A DNA stretch of 64,000 nucleotides from Bacteroides sp. Lineage in GTDB: Bacteria; Bacteroidota; Bacteroidia; Bacteroidales; Bacteroidaceae. Positions 10,816 through 21,777 of this stretch are shown here, piece after piece. Numbering within the stretch: the first letter of the stretch is position 1; each line of letters starts with the position of its first letter. The stretch lies in the NCBI GenBank assembly GCA_022648295.1, contig JALCME010000017.1, positions 1-64,000 on the forward strand. The letters run 5' to 3'. Both the position numbers and the translations under genes were made by a program. The notes beneath the pieces were generated by a model. It made no database searches. It saw nothing but the letters and a program-made list of their open reading frames with translations, and was not told where the DNA came from.

Positions 10816-12570
10816 ATGGCAACAAAAGGAACTGTGAGTGGCGTTATAGCCAATATGGTGACCCTCGTCGTTGACGGACCGGTAGCGCAAAATGAAATTT
10901 GCTACATTTCGACCGGTGGAGACCGGCTGATGGCGGAGGTAATTAAAGTAGTAGGTTCTAATGTTTATGTTCAGGTGTTCGAGAGTACACGTGGACTGAG
11001 AGTAGGAGCCGGGGCTGAGTTTACGGGACACATGCTTGAGGTGACATTGGGACCGGGCATGCTATCGAAAAACTATGATGGTCTGCAAAATGATCTCGAC
11101 AAAATGGATGGTGTTTTCCTGAAACGCGGACAGTATACCTATCCGTTGGATAAGGAAAAAAAATGGCATTTCGTTCCACTGGCCAAAGTTGGCGATAAAG
11201 TGGAATCTTCTGCATGGTTGGGACAGGTGGATGAAAACTTCCAACCTTTAAAAATTATGGTACCCTTCACGCAGAAAGGATTGTGTACCGTGAAAAATAT
11301 TGTTGCCGAAGGTGATTATGGCATTGAAGATACCATAGCTGTACTAACCGATGAAGAGGGTAATGAGATAAAGGTGAATATGATTCAGAAATGGCCGGTG
11401 AAACGTGCCATGACGAATTACAAGGAAAAGCCGAGACCCTTCAAATTGCTGGAAACGGGTGTTCGCGTTATAGACACGTTGAACCCAATTGTAGAAGGTG
11501 GTACGGGATTTATACCCGGACCGTTTGGTACTGGTAAGACCGTGCTTCAACACGCCATTTCCAAACAGGCGGAAGCAGACATCGTGATCATTGCCGCTTG
11601 TGGTGAACGTGCCAACGAGGTTGTGGAAATCTTTACCGAATTTCCTGAATTGGTAGATCCGCATACGGGACGTAAGTTGATGGAACGTACCATCATCATT
11701 GCCAATACCTCAAACATGCCGGTGGCTGCCCGTGAAGCATCGGTATACACGGCAATGACTATTGCGGAATATTATCGTAGCATGGGACTGAAAGTTTTGT
11801 TGATGGCGGATTCTACTTCCCGTTGGGCACAGGCTTTGCGTGAAATGTCCAATCGTATGGAGGAGCTTCCCGGACCGGATGCATTCCCGATGGATTTGTC
11901 TTCTATCATTTCTAACTTTTATGGGCGTGCAGGATATGTGACATTGGGTAACGGTGAAACAGGGTCTATAACCTTTATCGGTACGGTATCACCCGCCGGT
12001 GGTAACCTGAAGGAGCCGGTAACCGAAAACACGAAGAAAGTGGCCCGCTGTTTTTATGCGCTGGAGCAAGACCGTGCCGATAGAAAGCGCTATCCGGCGG
12101 TGAACCCGATTGATTCTTATTCTAAATATATTGAGTACCCTGAATTTGAGGAATATATTGCCAAACATATTAATAAGGAGTGGATTGAAAAAGTAAACGA
12201 AGTAAAGACGCGTTTGCAACGTGGTAAGGAAATTGCCGAACAGATCAATATCTTGGGTGATGATGGTGTTCCCGTGGAATATCACGTCATCTTTTGGAAG
12301 TCGGAATTGATAGACTTCGTTATTCTTCAGCAGGATGCTTTTGACGAAGTTGATGCTGTGACTCCGATGGAACGTCAGGAAGATATTCTGAACATGGTCA
12401 TTGACATCTGCCATACCGATTTTGAATTTGATAACTTCAATGAAGTTATGGATTACTTCAAAAAGATGATTAACGTCTGCAAACAGATGAACTACTCGAA
12501 ATTCAAATCGGAACAATATGAAGGCTTCCGTAAGCAATTGAAAGAATTGGTTGATGAACGTAAAGCATGA
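10816..12570 (+). CDS. V-type ATPase catalytic subunit A
   Basis: The 584-residue product has the normal A-subunit length. The P-loop GPFGTGKT (about residue 235) is the catalytic nucleotide site. The downstream motifs IIAACGERANEVVEIF and LMADSTSRWAQALREMSNRM are characteristic, as is the A-type insertion between about 110 and 200. It hydrolyses or makes ATP in the peripheral head with subunit B. It starts at ATG 10816, 18 bases after DUF2764 ends, in the same operon. Confidence 0.97.
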   Translation: MATKGTVSGVIANMVTLVVDGPVAQNEICYISTGGDRLMAEVIKVVGSNVYVQVFESTRGLRVGAGAEFTGHMLEVTLGPGMLSKNYDGLQNDLDKMDGVFLKRGQYTYPLDKEKKWHFVPLAKVGDKVESSAWLGQVDENFQPLKIMVPFTQKGLCTVKNIVAEGDYGIEDTIAVLTDEEGNEIKVNMIQKWPVKRAMTNYKEKPRPFKLLETGVRVIDTLNPIVEGGTGFIPGPFGTGKTVLQHAISKQAEADIVIIAACGERANEVVEIFTEFPELVDPHTGRKLMERTIIIANTSNMPVAAREASVYTAMTIAEYYRSMGLKVLLMADSTSRWAQALREMSNRMEELPGPDAFPMDLSSIISNFYGRAGYVTLGNGETGSITFIGTVSPAGGNLKEPVTENTKKVARCFYALEQDRADRKRYPAVNPIDSYSKYIEYPEFEEYIAKHINKEWIEKVNEVKTRLQRGKEIAEQINILGDDGVPVEYHVIFWKSELIDFVILQQDAFDEVDAVTPMERQEDILNMVIDICHTDFEFDNFNEVMDYFKKMINVCKQMNYSKFKSEQYEGFRKQLKELVDERKA

Positions 12571-12594
12571 TGAGACATAAATTATACTAAGAAT

Positions 12595-13917
12595 ATGGCA
12601 ACAAAAGCATTTCAAAAAATATATACCAAGATCACTCAGATTACGAAAGCTACCTGTTCGCTGAAAGCGGCAGGAGTGGGGTATGATGAGTTGGCGACCG
12701 TAAACGGCAAGCTGGCACAGGTGGTGAAGATTGTCGGAGATGAAGTGACTCTGCAGGTTTTTGAAGGTACGGAAGGTATTCCTACCAATGCAGAGGTTGT
12801 ATTTCTGGGCAAGTCGCCTACACTGAAAGTGAGCGAGCAACTTGCCGGACGTTTCTTCAATGCTTTCGGTGATCCTATTGACGGGGGACCGGATATTGAA
12901 GGAGAAGAAGTAGAAATCGGTGGTCCGTCCGTGAATCCGGTGCGTCGTAAACAACCGTCGGAACTGATTGCAACGGGTATTGCCGGCATTGACCTGAACA
13001 ATACATTGGTATCCGGACAAAAGATTCCGTTCTTTGCAGACCCGGATCAGCCTTTCAATCAGGTAATGGCAAGTGTGGCCCTGCGTGCGGAAACCGATAA
13101 AATTATTCTGGGAGGTATGGGTATGACAAATGATGATTACCTGTATTTCAAGAATGTATTCTCCAATGCAGGTGCATTGGATCGTATTGTCAGTTTTGTG
13201 AATACAACGGAAAACCCACCGGTGGAACGTCTGCTGGTACCGGATATGGCTTTGACAGCTGCTGAATACTTTGCAGTAAATAACAATGAAAAAGTTTTGG
13301 TTCTGCTGACCGATATGACCTCATACGCCGATGCTTTGGCCATTGTATCCAACCGTATGGATCAAATCCCATCGAAGGACTCCATGCCCGGATCACTTTA
13401 TTCCGATTTGGCAAAGATTTACGAAAAGGCGGTTCAATTCCCTACCGGCGGGTCTATTACCATTATTGCCGTCACTACACTTTCGGGAGGTGATATTACG
13501 CATGCCGTACCGGATAATACGGGATACATTACGGAAGGTCAGTTGTTCCTTCGTCGCGATAGTGATATTGGTAAGGTTATTGTCGATCCGTTCCGTTCGC
13601 TGTCCCGTTTGAAACAGTTGGTTACCGGTAAGAAGACGCGTAAGGATCATCCTCAGGTAATGAATGCCGCCGTACGTCTATATGCCGATGCGGCTAATGC
13701 CAAGACCAAACAGGAAAATGGCTTCGACCTGACGAATTATGATGAACGTACCTTGGCTTTTGCCAAAGACTATTCCAATCAATTACTTGCCATTGATGTC
13801 AATCTCAATACGACTGAGATGCTCGATGTGGCATGGGGCTTGTTTGGTAAGTACTTCCGTCCGGAAGAAGTGAATATAAAGAAAGATATTGTAGATCAGT
13901 ATTGGCCAAAAAATTAA
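12595..13917 (+). CDS. V-type ATPase regulatory subunit B
   Basis: The 440-residue B subunit is non-catalytic: it lacks a P-loop and has SGQKIPFFADPDQPFNQ at the equivalent place, as expected. Family motifs include VALRAETDKIILGGMGMTNDD, VLVLLTDMTSYADAL and DLAKIYEKAVQFPTGGSITI. It alternates with subunit A in the head. It begins 24 bases after A and is followed 6 bases later by subunit D. Confidence 0.97.
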   Translation: MATKAFQKIYTKITQITKATCSLKAAGVGYDELATVNGKLAQVVKIVGDEVTLQVFEGTEGIPTNAEVVFLGKSPTLKVSEQLAGRFFNAFGDPIDGGPDIEGEEVEIGGPSVNPVRRKQPSELIATGIAGIDLNNTLVSGQKIPFFADPDQPFNQVMASVALRAETDKIILGGMGMTNDDYLYFKNVFSNAGALDRIVSFVNTTENPPVERLLVPDMALTAAEYFAVNNNEKVLVLLTDMTSYADALAIVSNRMDQIPSKDSMPGSLYSDLAKIYEKAVQFPTGGSITIIAVTTLSGGDITHAVPDNTGYITEGQLFLRRDSDIGKVIVDPFRSLSRLKQLVTGKKTRKDHPQVMNAAVRLYADAANAKTKQENGFDLTNYDERTLAFAKDYSNQLLAIDVNLNTTEMLDVAWGLFGKYFRPEEVNIKKDIVDQYWPKN

Positions 13918-13923
13918 AAAGAG

Positions 13924-14529
13924 ATGGCTATAAAGTTTCAATATAACAAAACCTCTCTCCAGCAGTTGGAAAAACAACTGAAAATACGAGTGCGCACGCT
14001 TCCCATTATAAAGAATAAGGAAAGTGCGCTGCGTATGGAAGTGAAGCGCTGTAAAGCAGAAGCAGCTTTGCTGGAAGAGCAATTGGAACGGGAAATTCAG
14101 AAGTATGAAGCCATGTTTGCGTTGTGGAACGAGTTTGATCCGTCTCTGATCAAAGTCAACGATGTTCACCTTGGAGTGAAAAAGATTGCGGGAGTACGTG
14201 TTCCGCTACTTGAAAATATTGACTTTAAGATTCGTCCATACAGCTTGTTCAATGCTCCCAAATGGTACGCTGACGGGGTGCATTTATTGAAAGAATTGGC
14301 ACATACAGCTATAGAACGGGAGTTTACTGTGGCTAAATTGAATTTGCTGGAACATGCACGGAAAAAGACTACTCAAAAAGTGAATCTTTTTGAAAAAGTA
14401 CAGATACCCGGTTATCAGGATGCCTTGCGCAAGATTAAGCGTTTCATGGAAGATGAAGAAAACTTATCGAAATCATCGCAGAAAATCCTGAAATCGCAAC
14501 AAGAGAAAAGAAAGGAGGTAGGAGCATGA
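13924..14529 (+). CDS. V-type ATPase subunit D (central rotor shaft)
   Basis: A 201-residue, strongly helical protein with long N- and C-terminal coiled coils (QYNKTSLQQLEKQLKIRVRT and IKRFMEDEENLSKSSQKILK). This is the antiparallel hairpin layout of the rotor D subunit. It turns inside the A3B3 head and couples it to the membrane ring. Its stop overlaps the start of subunit I by 4 bases (ATGA). Confidence 0.9.
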   Translation: MAIKFQYNKTSLQQLEKQLKIRVRTLPIIKNKESALRMEVKRCKAEAALLEEQLEREIQKYEAMFALWNEFDPSLIKVNDVHLGVKKIAGVRVPLLENIDFKIRPYSLFNAPKWYADGVHLLKELAHTAIEREFTVAKLNLLEHARKKTTQKVNLFEKVQIPGYQDALRKIKRFMEDEENLSKSSQKILKSQQEKRKEVGA

Positions 14530-16340
14530 TTACGAAAATGAAAAAGCTCACGTTCCTTGTATATCATAAGGAGTATGATGCATTCCTGGATGGAGTGCGT
14601 AACCTCGGAGTGGTGCATATTGCGGAGAAGCAGAAAGGCGTACCCGATAATGCAGAACTTCAGGAAAGCATTCGTTTATCGGCTCGTTTAAAATCGACGT
14701 TAAAATTATTCCAAAGTCTAGCGCAGTCTCCAAATGTTGAATCGAATTCAGCTTCTCCGGAGCGGGGGTTGGAAATCCTCAATGAAGTGGATGCCCTACA
14801 AAGTGAAAAGTCTAAACTTCAACAACAATTACAAGCCTATCAGAAGGAACAGGCTACATTGGAACCTTGGGGTAATTTCGATCCCCGGAATCTGACGCGT
14901 TTAAAGGATGCAGGGCTGACTATAGGCTTTTATACCTGTCCCGAAAAGAAATACAATCTGGAATGGGAAGATAGCTATAATGCATTTATTATTAACCGTT
15001 TATCAGGGCACATCTATTTCATTACTGCAACTGAAAATGCATTGGATATCAGCATCGATGCCGAGCAAATGAAACTGCCTTCCTCTTCGCTGGAAGAGCT
15101 GCAGAACAGTTGTGCTCAGATTGAAGAAGCGCTGGTTAAGAATGAACATAAATTGACCGAACTGGCTAATGAACAGGCTTCATTGCTTGAGACCCTGAAA
15201 AAGAATAATAGCGACATTGAGTTTTCTAAGGTATTACTTAATACTGAAGCCATTGCAGGAGAAAAATTGATGCTTCTTCAGGGATGGGCTCCAGCCGTCA
15301 AAACGACTAAAATAGGGGAATGGCTCGATCAACAACAGGTTTATTATGAGATAGCCGATCCCACACCAGAAGATGATGTGCCTATTGAACTCAATAACAA
15401 AGGCTTTTTTGCTTGGTTTGATCCGATCTGTAAGCTTTATATGTTGCCAAAATACAATGAGCTTGACCTGACCCCATTCTTTGCCCCATTCTTTATGATC
15501 TTTTTTGGGCTTTGTTTGGGTGATTCCGGTTATGGCTTGTTCCTATTCTTGGGTGCAACAGGCTATCGTATATTTGCCAAAAATGTGAGTGCAACCATGA
15601 AACCGATCCTGTCATTGATACAAGTACTGGCTGTATCTACATTTTTCTGCGGACTATTGACCGGCACTTTCTTCGGAGCGAATATTTACGGTATCGACGT
15701 GCCATTCTTGCAGAATATGAAGGGACGAATTTTTATGGATAACAATGAAATGTTTCGCCTTTCTCTGATTCTGGGAGTGATACAAGTCTTGTTCGGAATG
15801 GCACTGAAAGCGGTGAACCAGACTATACAATTTGGATTTAAATACGCTATAGCAACTATCGGTTGGCTCGTTTTACTAATTTCCACCGGTTTTGCCGCTT
15901 TACTCCCAGGGATATTGCCTTTGGGCGGAACTGTACACTTGTGCATTCTTGGCGTAGCTGCTGTCGCAATCTTTTTTTATAATAGTCCGGGAAAAAATAT
16001 TTTCCTCAATATTGGTTTAGGAGTATGGGATTCCTACAATATGGCTACCGGATTGCTTGGTGATATACTCTCATATGTCCGGCTGTTTGCTCTTGGTTTA
16101 TCCGGAGGCATCTTGGCGGGAGTATTTAACAGCTTAGCTGTAGGCATGAGTCCGGACAATGTGATTTTAGGTCCCATCGTCATGGTTTTGATATTTGTAG
16201 CGGGACATGCTATTAATATTTTCATGAATGTACTGGGAGCAATGGTGCATCCTATGCGTCTGACCTTTGTTGAATTCTTTAAGAATTCGGGTTATCAAGG
16301 CGGTGGAAAAGAATATAAGCCTTTTAAAAATAGTATATAA
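14526..16340 (+). CDS. V-type ATPase subunit I (membrane stator, a-like)
   Basis: A 604-residue protein: a soluble, coiled-coil N-terminal half (to about 315) and a membrane half with about seven hydrophobic segments. The family motif FFMIFFGLCLGDSGYGLFLF starts the membrane domain, and LLGDILSYVRLFALGLSGG carries the Arg expected to face the proteolipid ring. The C-terminal block MNVLGAMVHPMRLTFVEFFKN is also typical. It forms the ion half-channels and anchors the stator. Overlap with D suggests coupled translation. Confidence 0.95.
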   Translation: MITKMKKLTFLVYHKEYDAFLDGVRNLGVVHIAEKQKGVPDNAELQESIRLSARLKSTLKLFQSLAQSPNVESNSASPERGLEILNEVDALQSEKSKLQQQLQAYQKEQATLEPWGNFDPRNLTRLKDAGLTIGFYTCPEKKYNLEWEDSYNAFIINRLSGHIYFITATENALDISIDAEQMKLPSSSLEELQNSCAQIEEALVKNEHKLTELANEQASLLETLKKNNSDIEFSKVLLNTEAIAGEKLMLLQGWAPAVKTTKIGEWLDQQQVYYEIADPTPEDDVPIELNNKGFFAWFDPICKLYMLPKYNELDLTPFFAPFFMIFFGLCLGDSGYGLFLFLGATGYRIFAKNVSATMKPILSLIQVLAVSTFFCGLLTGTFFGANIYGIDVPFLQNMKGRIFMDNNEMFRLSLILGVIQVLFGMALKAVNQTIQFGFKYAIATIGWLVLLISTGFAALLPGILPLGGTVHLCILGVAAVAIFFYNSPGKNIFLNIGLGVWDSYNMATGLLGDILSYVRLFALGLSGGILAGVFNSLAVGMSPDNVILGPIVMVLIFVAGHAINIFMNVLGAMVHPMRLTFVEFFKNSGYQGGGKEYKPFKNSI

Positions 16341-16351
16341 TTAAAAATTAA

Positions 16352-16837
<486 letters not shown>

Positions 16838-17258
16838 AAATAAGTGAAATACACGAGTGTATCAAAACACTCATTTTAATAAATCACCTCTGTTACAGAT
16901 ATATGTGGCAGGGGTGAATTTATATTCTTTTAGTAAAACTCATCATCGGCATATACTTCAGGTTTATAACTCTCGCACCTTAGGTTTAGTGCCCTCCCAT
17001 CTTAGGTCTTTTAACCTTCCATCCCAGGGCTGCAACTGTTATAGCCCAGGGACATCTCCGTACTATCCCAGGGGTGTAGATCCGCTTATTTGTTATACAT
17101 AATTATTGGAAAAAACAACTTGCTTTAGCATGAATAGAGCATGTTATCCATGCAAACGATTGTATGATATATATTTTTTAGTTTTTTGTATTAATATTCT
17201 ATTATTCAAAGAATAATGCTACATTTGCAATTGGTATTAGATATTATAAGAGCATAGT
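16838..17258. other. Intergenic region with weak hairpin and CCCAGGG repeats
   Basis: Just after subunit K a 6-bp hairpin (GAGTGT 16855-16860, ACACTC 16867-16872) followed by ATTTTAAT may end the V-ATPase transcript. From about 16975 to 17080 a GC-richer stretch repeats variants of ATCCCAGGG and TAGCCCAGGG, unlike its AT-rich flanks. TACATTTG at 17220-17227 matches the -7 box and may start the glycogen operon. I see no credible gene here. Confidence 0.5.
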
Positions 17259-18920
17259 ATGATTAATGAGGCACTGGCTCCCGATTACATCTTCGAAGCA
17301 AGCTGGGAAGTGTGTAATAAGGTAGGAGGTATATATACGGTTTTGTCTACAAGGGCAAATACTTTGGAGAAAGGATTTCATGATAGATTGTTTTTTATAG
17401 GACCTGATGTTTGGAAAGGGAAAGAGAATCCGTTGTTTATTGAGTCTGATGACCTTTGTGTAGCGTGGAAGAAGCATGCACAAGACGATGAACAGCTATT
17501 TGTTCGTATAGGACGTTGGAACATACCAGGTAATCCTATCGTTATATTGGTTGATTTCCAACCGTTTTTTGCACAGAAAAATAGTATTTATACTGAAATG
17601 TGGAATCATTATCAGGTGGATTCTTTACATGCATACGGCGATTACGATGAAGCATCAATGTTTTCGTATGCAGCGGGAAAAGTCGTAGAAAGCTTTTATC
17701 GCTACAATCTGACTGAAACAGATAAGGTTGTTTATCAGGCACATGAGTGGATGACCGGTATGGGAGCCTTGTATCTACAGGCTAAAGTACCTGAAATTGC
17801 GACTATCTTTACTACACATGCCACATCAATAGGAAGATCTATAGCCGGGAATAACAAGCCTTTGTATGATTACCTTTTTGCTTACAATGGTGATCAGATG
17901 GCAGGGGAACTCAATATGCAATCAAAGCATTCTATCGAGAAACAAACAGCTCATCACGTGGATTGCTTTACGACCGTAAGTGAAATTACAAACAATGAGT
18001 GCAAAACATTGCTTGATAAACCTGCGGATGTCGTATTGATGAATGGTTTTGATGATGATTTTGTACCCAAAGGGTCTACATTTACGGGAAAGCGTAAACG
18101 GGCGAAGGCATCCATGTTTCACGTAGCCAACTGTTTGTTGGGCATAGAGATGGATAATGATACGTTGATTGTAGGGACTAGTGGGCGCTATGAATTTAAA
18201 AATAAAGGAATTGATGTATTCTTAGAATCGTTGAAACGTCTAAATTCCGATAAAAACTTGCAAAAGAAGGTGCTGGCTTTCGTCAATGTACCGGCATGGA
18301 TAAAGGAACCACGAATAGATTTGCAAGAACGGATCAAGAGTAAAGAAAAATACAATACCGCATTGGAGAATCCATTCATCACGCATTGGCTGAACAATAT
18401 GAATGAGGACAAAGTACTTGGTATGCTGAAATATTTGGGAATGGAGAACCGTCCTGAAGATAAGGTGAAGGTGATATTTGTTCCTTGCTATTTGGATGGA
18501 AAGGATGGCATCTTCAATAAACAATATTATGATTTGATATTAGGGGAAGACCTGAGTATTTATCCTTCTTATTATGAACCGTGGGGATACACTCCATTGG
18601 AAAGTGTGGCTTTTAAGGTTCCCACCATTACGACCGATCTTGCAGGATTTGGATTGTGGGTGGACGGTTTAAAGGACAGAAATGGAATTCGTGATGGAGT
18701 AGAGGTCTTACACCGTTCGGATTATAATTATTCTGAAGTGGCCGATGGAATTAAAAATACGGTTTCTACTTTTTCTGCAATGACGGACGAAGATATAGAA
18801 GCAATCCGTCAACGAGCGGGAGAATTGGCTGAATTGGCATTGTGGAAGCATTTTATTAAATACTATTATGAAGCTTATGATTTTGCTCTACGTTGTGCAA
18901 AGAAGCGTCAGCTCAATTAA
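17259..18920 (+). CDS. Glycogen synthase, GT3 (eukaryote-like) family
   Basis: A 553-residue glycosyltransferase adding glucose from a nucleotide sugar to glycogen. The N-terminus ASWEVCNKVGGIYTVLSTRA is the GT3 (GYS-type) substrate loop, distinct from the GlgA-type KTGGL motif of GT5 enzymes. Further GT3 features are VYQAHEWMTGMGALYL, TTHATSIGR and the C-terminal donor-site motif PSYYEPWGYTPLESVAFKVPTITTDLAGFG with its two Glu residues. It lacks the long phosphorylated tails of animal enzymes. The phosphorylase gene follows after 35 bases, so synthesis and breakdown of glycogen are probably co-transcribed. Confidence 0.92.
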   Translation: MINEALAPDYIFEASWEVCNKVGGIYTVLSTRANTLEKGFHDRLFFIGPDVWKGKENPLFIESDDLCVAWKKHAQDDEQLFVRIGRWNIPGNPIVILVDFQPFFAQKNSIYTEMWNHYQVDSLHAYGDYDEASMFSYAAGKVVESFYRYNLTETDKVVYQAHEWMTGMGALYLQAKVPEIATIFTTHATSIGRSIAGNNKPLYDYLFAYNGDQMAGELNMQSKHSIEKQTAHHVDCFTTVSEITNNECKTLLDKPADVVLMNGFDDDFVPKGSTFTGKRKRAKASMFHVANCLLGIEMDNDTLIVGTSGRYEFKNKGIDVFLESLKRLNSDKNLQKKVLAFVNVPAWIKEPRIDLQERIKSKEKYNTALENPFITHWLNNMNEDKVLGMLKYLGMENRPEDKVKVIFVPCYLDGKDGIFNKQYYDLILGEDLSIYPSYYEPWGYTPLESVAFKVPTITTDLAGFGLWVDGLKDRNGIRDGVEVLHRSDYNYSEVADGIKNTVSTFSAMTDEDIEAIRQRAGELAELALWKHFIKYYYEAYDFALRCAKKRQLN

Positions 18921-18955
18921 AATCAAAACGAATTATTAATTAAAGTTATCATATA

Positions 18956-21520
18956 ATGAAGATCAAAGTTAGTAATGTGAACGCTCCGAATTGGAGAGAG
19001 GTAAATGTAACATCTCATATCCCCGCCGAAGTGGAAAAATTGTCTGAACTGGCTCGGAACATTTGGTGGTCGTGGAATTATGAAGCGATTGAATTGTTTA
19101 GAGATCTTGATCCCGCTTTGTGGAAAGAAGTAGGGCACAATCCGATACTTTTGTTGGAACGCATGAGCTATGCAAAACTTGGAGCATTGGCAAATGATAA
19201 GATCATATTGAAAAGAATGAACGATGTGTATGCCAAGTTCAGGGATTACATGGATGTAAAACCGGATGATAAACGCCCATCCATTGCCTATTTCAGTATG
19301 GAGTACGGTTTGCATCACTCTCTAAAGATCTATTCCGGTGGACTGGGGGTACTTGCCGGAGATTATCTAAAGGAGGCCTCGGATAGTAACGTAGATCTAT
19401 GTGCAATAGGATTCCTTTACCGCTATGGATACTTTACTCAGACCTTGTCCATGGACGGACAACAAATAGCCAATTATGAGGCACAAAACTTCGGACAATT
19501 ACCCATTGAACGGGTATTGGATGAAGGGGGGGCGCAAATGGTGGTTGACGTTCCTTATTTGAACTATTTTGTACATGCTTATGTTTGGCGTGTAAACGTG
19601 GGACGTATCTCGCTCTACTTGTTGGATACAGATAACGAAATGAATAGTGAATTTGACCGTCCCATTACCCACCAACTCTATGGTGGCGACTGGGAAAACC
19701 GTTTGAAACAGGAAATTCTGTTAGGTATCGGCGGCATTTTGACCTTGAAAAAACTCGGAATTAAGAAAGATATCTATCATTGTAATGAAGGGCATGCCGC
19801 TCTGATCAACGTGCAACGCATATGCGACTATGTGGAAGAAGGTTTAACCTACAATCAGGCTATCGAATTAGTGCGTGCTTCTTCTTTATATACTGTGCAT
19901 ACTCCGGTACCTGCCGGTCACGACTATTTTGATGAAGGTCTTTTTGGTAAATATATGAGTGGCTATCCGGCTAAAATGGGAATTTCCTGGGACGACTTAA
20001 TGGATCTTGGACGTAATAATCCGGGCGATAAAGGGGAACGTTTCTGTATGTCGGTGTTTGCTTGCAATACTTCTCAGGAAGTCAATGGCGTAAGCTGGTT
20101 GCATGGAAAAGTTTCACAGGAAATGTTTTCTTCAATATGGAAAGGGTATTTCCCGGAAGAATTGCATGTGGGATATGTGACGAACGGAGTTCATTTTCCA
20201 ACTTGGAGTGCAACAGAATGGAAGCATCTCTATGCAGCACATTTTGATGAAAACTTTATGTACGATCAGTCCAATCCCAAAATATGGGAAGCCATATACA
20301 ATGTGCCCGATGAAGAGATATGGGAAACGCGAATGACGCTAAAAAGAAAATTAGTAGATTATATTCGCAGACAGTTTAGTGAATCTTGGTTGAAGAATCA
20401 GGGTGATCCGTCACGCATTGTTTCTTTAATGGACAAGATTAATCCCAATGCTTTGCTGATAGGCTTTGGACGCCGCTTTGCAACTTATAAACGGGCGCAT
20501 TTGTTGTTTACCGATCTTGATCGTTTATCTAAAATCGTTAATAATCCCGACTATCCGGTGCAATTTCTGTTTACAGGGAAAGCGCATCCTCATGATGGAG
20601 CAGGGCAGGGGTTAATCAAAAAGATTATTGAAATATCTCGTCGTCCGGAATTTTTAGGCAAGATCATCTTCTTGGAAAATTACGATATGCAGTTGGCTCG
20701 TCGTTTAGTAACCGGAGTGGATATTTGGTTGAATACTCCTACACGTCCGCTTGAAGCATCTGGAACATCAGGTGAAAAAGCATTGATGAATGGCGTAGTG
20801 AATTTCTCGGTTTTGGATGGCTGGTGGCTGGAAGGCTATCGTGAAGGAGCAGGATGGGCCCTGACAGAGAAACGCACATACCAGAATCAGGAACATCAGG
20901 ACCAACTTGATGCAGCAACGATTTACAGCATTTTGGAGACACAAATTCTTCCTTTGTTCTATGCACGTGGAGAGAAAGAATATTCTGAAGGCTGGATTAA
21001 AACTGTTAAAAATTCCATAGCCCAGATTGCTCCTCATTATACCATGAAGCGTCAGTTGGACGACTATTACAATAAATTCTATAATAAAGAAGCCAAACGT
21101 TTCCACATGCTGGAAGCTGACCATTGTGCCAAAGCCAAAGAGATTGCAGCATGGAAGGAAGAAGTTGCTTCAAAATGGGATAGTATTGAAGTGGTTTCTT
21201 GCAATAAATCGGAAGCATTGATCAAAGGGTCTATTGAAAGCGGTAAGGAATATGATATTACTTACATTATTGATGAAAGAGGATTGGATGATGCAATTGG
21301 ATTGGAACTGGTAACCACATACATTGCAGCAGATGGCAAACAGCATATATACTCTGTTGAACCGTTTGACGTGGTGAAGCGGGAAGGAAATCTTTATACG
21401 TTCCATGCAAAGCATAGGCTGGAAAATTCAGGTAGTTTTAAAGTATCCTATCGTATGTTTCCAAAAAATTCTGATTTACCTCATCGTCAGGACTTCTGCT
21501 ATGTTCGTTGGTTTATCTAA
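18956..21520 (+). CDS. glgP: Glycogen/alpha-glucan phosphorylase (GT35)
   Basis: An 854-residue phosphorylase of the alpha-glucan type, releasing glucose 1-phosphate from glycogen with PLP. The N-terminal DUF3417-like domain reads [20 protein letters not shown]. The core carries [54 protein letters not shown] and the PLP site [14 protein letters not shown] with its Lys. The C-terminal 100 residues form an extra beta-rich domain. It is coupled to the GT3 synthase upstream and closed by a strong terminator at 21618-21652. Confidence 0.95.
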   Translation: MKIKVSNVNAPNWREVNVTSHIPAEVEKLSELARNIWWSWNYEAIELFRDLDPALWKEVGHNPILLLERMSYAKLGALANDKIILKRMNDVYAKFRDYMDVKPDDKRPSIAYFSMEYGLHHSLKIYSGGLGVLAGDYLKEASDSNVDLCAIGFLYRYGYFTQTLSMDGQQIANYEAQNFGQLPIERVLDEGGAQMVVDVPYLNYFVHAYVWRVNVGRISLYLLDTDNEMNSEFDRPITHQLYGGDWENRLKQEILLGIGGILTLKKLGIKKDIYHCNEGHAALINVQRICDYVEEGLTYNQAIELVRASSLYTVHTPVPAGHDYFDEGLFGKYMSGYPAKMGISWDDLMDLGRNNPGDKGERFCMSVFACNTSQEVNGVSWLHGKVSQEMFSSIWKGYFPEELHVGYVTNGVHFPTWSATEWKHLYAAHFDENFMYDQSNPKIWEAIYNVPDEEIWETRMTLKRKLVDYIRRQFSESWLKNQGDPSRIVSLMDKINPNALLIGFGRRFATYKRAHLLFTDLDRLSKIVNNPDYPVQFLFTGKAHPHDGAGQGLIKKIIEISRRPEFLGKIIFLENYDMQLARRLVTGVDIWLNTPTRPLEASGTSGEKALMNGVVNFSVLDGWWLEGYREGAGWALTEKRTYQNQEHQDQLDAATIYSILETQILPLFYARGEKEYSEGWIKTVKNSIAQIAPHYTMKRQLDDYYNKFYNKEAKRFHMLEADHCAKAKEIAAWKEEVASKWDSIEVVSCNKSEALIKGSIESGKEYDITYIIDERGLDDAIGLELVTTYIAADGKQHIYSVEPFDVVKREGNLYTFHAKHRLENSGSFKVSYRMFPKNSDLPHRQDFCYVRWFI

Positions 21521-21617
21521 TCGAAATGACGATTTGAATAAAGTGTATAATGAAAGACAAAAAGAATATCGTTGTCTTTACTAAGGTAAGGTAGAATCAG
21601 AATCTTATATAGATAAA

Positions 21618-21652
21618 ATATCCTCGCTAAAGAGTATTTATAGCGGGGATAT
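21618..21652 (+). terminator. Terminator after glgP
   Basis: A 12-bp stem (21618-21629 with 21641-21652, one G-T pair) and an 11-base loop, followed by a T-run, 97 bases past the glgP stop. Confidence 0.85.
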
Positions 21653-21777
21653 TTTTACATCAGTCTGTTGAAGTGAACTTACCGCTGACGTCCTTAAGAA
21701 AGAAGCGTCTTTTATGGTGAACAACTCCATCTTTCAGTGTGTTTTTTATATACGATTATAAAAAACAATATACTTAT

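Noticed and set aside
11989..13020. 343-codon frame on the minus strand across V-ATPase A and B
   Set aside because: It runs antisense to two certain genes, has no family features and no promoter; an artefact of codon use on the opposite strand.
16857..17102. 81-codon frame after V-ATPase subunit K
   Set aside because: It spans the hairpin and the CCCAGGG repeats, has no start signal and no protein-like composition.
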